Assembly (NCBI RefSeq): GCF_041146795.1
Contig: NC_135183.1
Span: forward strand, 12,931,840-12,995,839
Direction of reading: 5' to 3'
Length of the DNA: 64,000 nucleotides
Origin: Maylandia zebra
Lineage: Eukaryota > Chordata > Actinopteri > Cichliformes > Cichlidae
In this document: positions 60,457 to 64,000 of the stretch, piece after piece
How the letters are laid out: each line of letters starts with the position of its first letter
Numbering within the stretch: position 1 is the first letter of the stretch
Notes under the pieces: generated by a model
The model's database searches: none
Told to the model about the DNA's origin: nothing
Seen by the model: only the letters and a program-made list of their open reading frames with translations
Translations under genes and position numbers: made by a program

Positions 60457-61290
60457 CAAATGGATAAAGTTGGATGAAGCTTCGCCAAGAAATAGTTGAA
60501 AATGAAGATTATTTTGAACTGTGAAAAGCTACTCTCACGCAGTCCAAGAATTAAAATGTGGAAGCAGATGTGAGCCTAATAACTGATAAATGCAGAAGTC
60601 TTTTTTGTTATTTTTCTTTTTCTCCCATCCTTCCTGCCCTCTGTTCATTATTCTCAGGTGAAATTGCTGTGCTGGCTTTGTTGATGGTTTCCGCCCAGAG
60701 GTGGACCATCTCAGTGCAAGTCATTTCTCCCACACCTGGTTGCATTGCAGTCATTAGGCAGAGTATATCACGCACAGGTGGTGCCATGGTTCCTCACTTG
60801 ACTATCCTCCGAACATACAGACCAACAACAACAACACAGTCAGGACCCAGCAAAGACTTTAATGCAGGGGAGGCGTGATGAGCTGATGCAGCTCCGGTGT
60901 GACAGTCTCCCTGCAGCATCACTATAGTCCACACCCTGCCACAGCTACCTTGTCTGTAAATCCTTCCACCAGTAACTAACTTGAAAATCTCATCTGGACC
61001 GTGTATGTCTGGAACCCACTGGCCTGCATTTTTTGGTGATGGCTCCAACAAATCTGGTCCCTTTTTGCACCTCCTCATCAATCAAAGGAACACTTGCCTG
61101 CACTCCAACTGACTTACAGCTCATTCCCTACCCACTCTAGAAATTCACCTGCCAACTCAGCTCACCACCCACGCTAGATCCAAGTAGAGATCACTAAAAC
61201 ATACATTTTCAACATCTTCCTGTTGGATTCCACTCTAATTTATACTCTTTTCTGGCAGAAGACCTGTGATCTCTCCCAAGTTGAACATGC
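60457..61290. other. No clear feature; possibly flank of the adjacent LINE relic
   Basis: A 95-codon minus frame at 60794-61081 lies downstream of the LINE relic in its transcription direction and may be part of it, but I see no motif. Confidence 0.3.
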
Positions 61291-61806
61291 TTATTCATGA
61301 CCCCTCACTATATAATACAGTCCACTTAACTGAGCATGCATGGCCAAACTGCCTTCTTGGGTTCTGACAGTACCTGATCTTGTGACACACACAGATTTCA
61401 GATGTCGTTCCTGGAATCTGCTTGAGACACAAAGCTTTGAAGTCACTGCCCCAAGTGTTCCGATTACCACAGGGACCACTGTTACCTCCATCCTTTCACA
61501 TCTTCTCTAGCTCCTCTATCAGCCCACAATCTTGTGTTGATTCTTCTTGATGTTGCTATCATTTGGTAAAGTTACGTCTATCGATACGGCCATCTTCCTC
61601 TGCTTATCCATCACTAGTATGTCTGGTTGATTAGCCATCATTAGTTTCTCCATCTGTATCTGGAAGTCCCACAGGATATTAGCTTGGTTATTTTCAACCA
61701 AGAGGTTGCATGTGAAGTGTGACTGCACATGTGCAGTATGTGCAGGGTGTCCATATAGAACTATGAAAATCATGAACTGTCCATTATTGGTGGGATCTAG
61801 CAACAT
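61291..61806 (-). pseudogene. R4/Rex6-like LINE, restriction-like endonuclease region
   Basis: Minus-strand frames read a C-terminal LINE segment with ANQPDILVMDKQRKMAVSID, which matches the PD-(x12)-D core of the restriction-like endonuclease of R2/R4-type LINEs. Then, after a frame change near 61510, comes VVPVVIGTLGAVT. The ends are broken. A short relic of the same family lies at 33070-33240. Confidence 0.65.
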
Positions 61807-64000
61807 TTTTGCTAGATGATGTTGTACGAATAAATGATTTCTTATTCTAACTCTTTTTCCCTGATGTCACATTATTATCTGAATACTTGCTCTAGTATTA
61901 GTGGGTCAGGCCATATCTTTTCCTTTATTCTGACCTGAATTACTCACCTGTATGTAAGGTGTACCCACAGAAACTTACACCAGGCAAAGTACCCAAAACA
62001 ACCTGTGTTTCTGCCATGGTCTCCAGGACCTCATTTTGTCATGTCACATATATACACACAAACTCACATGATTGTGGCTGGTAAAATGATATTTTCTTTT
62101 TTTTTGTTTTTCTTTTTTTTCTCTCTTTTGGTTCCTGTAGGAGGCTTCACACTTGGAGGCCCACAAGTAGGGAAAAGAAAGACTCGGGAGTGTTTCTGTT
62201 CACCTAACTTGTACACATTCAGATTCATATTTCCTGACCATATAGTCTAATGTACTTTTGCCACGGCCTTCTGTGAAATTCCTCATGCAAACTTTATTTC
62301 TGACACAAAATATTTGGAAGCTACTTGACATATTGTAGAAGAGAAAGTGAGTGAGAAGGAAAACACACTGTCACACATGCACACGGGATTGTCAGCCTTA
62401 CACGCACACACATGCTTACACACAGACATGCATATATACATATCCTTTCATGGAAAGCCACAAGTTTCTAGTTATATCCCGGGTTTCAAATAAAAAGCGT
62501 TTACAGCCAATTCGTTTGCGTAAATGCCATTCCTGTCTGTGTGGAGTAATGCAACCATTTCTAAGCCTTCAACAATAAATAGTTTATTGCTTTTATTTGT
62601 CATGGCTTATGTTGTATTGCCAAGCCCTCAAAAGAATAGAGAAAAAAAGTATATTTTCCCACTAATGACTGTGTGTGATTTATAGAGTCTGTCTTTGACA
62701 TCGGGGTGTCTGTACTTTCAAACCGAGCATAATTAGACCTCTGGAGCTGCATGCATCTCAAAACAGATTTGACAGAAATGCTGTGTTTCCCAGAGAGAGC
62801 CTCTGCTGTGTGGTTTTGGTACAATGCTGAACAGTCAGCGCATGAGAAAAAAACGCCTGCAGGTTTCCCTTCCAAGTACACACAGATACGTGCATGAACA
62901 CACACAGAGGTCAACGATATCCGCAACAAACATAATGATTGGCTTTGACACACTTTCAGAATCAGATACAAGGGGAGAAGAAAGAGCATATAGATTGGGT
63001 CCAAAGTGAGGCAGTGAGGCATGAGCTGTTCCCCGCTGAACAGAGAAAGGACGGATCCCCCTCCCTCCTTCGTCCTCACTGACCCTGAATGCTCACAGAG
63101 TGATTTTAACAGGTCACAAAGAAACAGGAGTTCACACTTTTTGACACCCCTCACCCTCCTCTCCCTGCTCCTCCTCCTTCTTATTTTTCTCTTCTGCCTG
63201 CCTCTTGACTTCCGTCTGTCTCCATTTCCCTCTGTGTGGATGGAAAGAAAAAAGAAAGAAAGAAGAAACAGTTTCTGTTTTGGGTGCCCGTCAAGTGATT
63301 TCTAATGACACACTGTTCTCGTCTCCACAACATGTATTTTAGAGTAAATGAATCAGGCAGTACATGGTCTCATTAAGTTGAAAGTGCCGCTTTCGGCCAC
63401 TTAACTACATGGTGTCCGGAGCCGCAGCGTTCACACCGAGAGGCAGGCAGAGCTACAACGCCAACATCACACATGTGCAAATGGGAAGTGTTTGCAGGAA
63501 GACTTTGAAGAACTGTGTTGAGTGTTGAGCAACAGGACCAATCAGCAGAGAAATAATTTCGGATTGACACTCTATTGCCACATTTGTTTATAGGCTGTAT
63601 TTAAGTGCCTAATTACTTTCCAGACTTTAGCTCCTTGTTCAAAACTGGGAACTCTGCTAACCGTCACTTAGGCTAGGTTTGCGGTCTGTCTGACCTGCTT
63701 GTTGGACAGTCAGATGGTATCGGAAACACCCTGCCCCACAAATGTTAGATGTCAGGTGAAGATTGTTGACTATTATGTATAACCTTCTCTAAGAGCCAGT
63801 ATGTCATTGGTAACAATTGCAAACTAAAACTGTCTGACAAATTTCTGAAATATATATTATGGCACCATGTTCCCATACTGTGATATCGGCTGACTGTTTA
63901 CTTCGATTTCTGTTACTAATATTGTTCAGCCAACCACAGTGAAAAAAGTTTCCATGAAACCATGAAGTGACATCTTTAAGCGATTGCACACACTGTTTTT
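61807..64000. other. Gene-free DNA to the window end
   Basis: No recognised gene or bounded element. The 184-codon minus frame at 62600-63154 has no domain. Confidence 0.35.

Noticed and set aside
62600-63154. 184-codon minus-strand open frame
   Set aside because: No recognisable domain or exon signals; probably chance.
1-64000. CRISPR arrays, bacterial operons, tRNA and rRNA genes
   Set aside because: The DNA is vertebrate; I saw no spaced direct repeats of CRISPR type and no convincing tRNA or rRNA sequence.

Overview
The window is vertebrate genomic DNA. The gene structures, repeat families and microsatellite density point to a ray-finned (teleost) fish, probably a percomorph such as a cichlid; the species is an inference. 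It holds two complete protein-coding genes, igfbp1 on the plus strand (CDS 2831-4318) and igfbp3 on the minus strand (CDS 30545-10501). They lie tail to tail about 6 kb apart, as in other vertebrates. Both encode secreted IGF-binding proteins, each with four coding exons, a 12-cysteine N-terminal IGF-binding domain ending in exon 1 and a 6-cysteine thyroglobulin type-1 domain encoded by exons 3 and 4. All exon junctions were placed by hand at GT/AG sites with matching phase, and both genes have a TATA box upstream of the start codon.

Layout. 1-2680: upstream DNA with a hAT-like repeat fragment. 2683-5385: igfbp1 with its promoter and an AU-rich 3' UTR. 5386-10500: intergenic DNA with microsatellites, an L2-like LINE tail and a 1.03-kb TIR element. 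10501-30680: igfbp3, whose 12.8-kb third intron has collected a solo LTR, Tc1 relics, MITEs, a BED-finger fragment and a LINE relic. 30680-35740: gene-free DNA with a small LINE relic. 35740-48971: a stack of nested transposons. 48972-64000: gene-poor DNA with L2, solo LTR, Tc1, Tigger-like and R4/Rex6-like relics.

The most striking structure is the nest at 35.7-49.0 kb. An old mariner-type element on the minus strand, with its terminal repeat at 48949-48969, was broken three times: by a solo LTR (35817-36517, target duplication GGGGG), by a hAT MITE (36769-38143, 8-bp duplication CACCAAAC) and by a Penelope-like GIY-YIG retroelement (38754-48677, 13-bp duplication). The Penelope element was in turn split in frame by a 7.5-kb BEL/Pao LTR retrotransposon (40068-47560, duplication GTTTG, nearly identical 498-bp LTRs). 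Every junction can be read in the sequence, which gives a relative insertion history. The Penelope reverse transcriptase lacks its motif A aspartate and has an internal stop, and the BEL polyprotein is broken by three frame changes, so none of these copies looks autonomous.

No tRNA, rRNA, CRISPR array or other intact host gene was recognised. Statements about repeat families rest on remembered consensus features, not on a database search.
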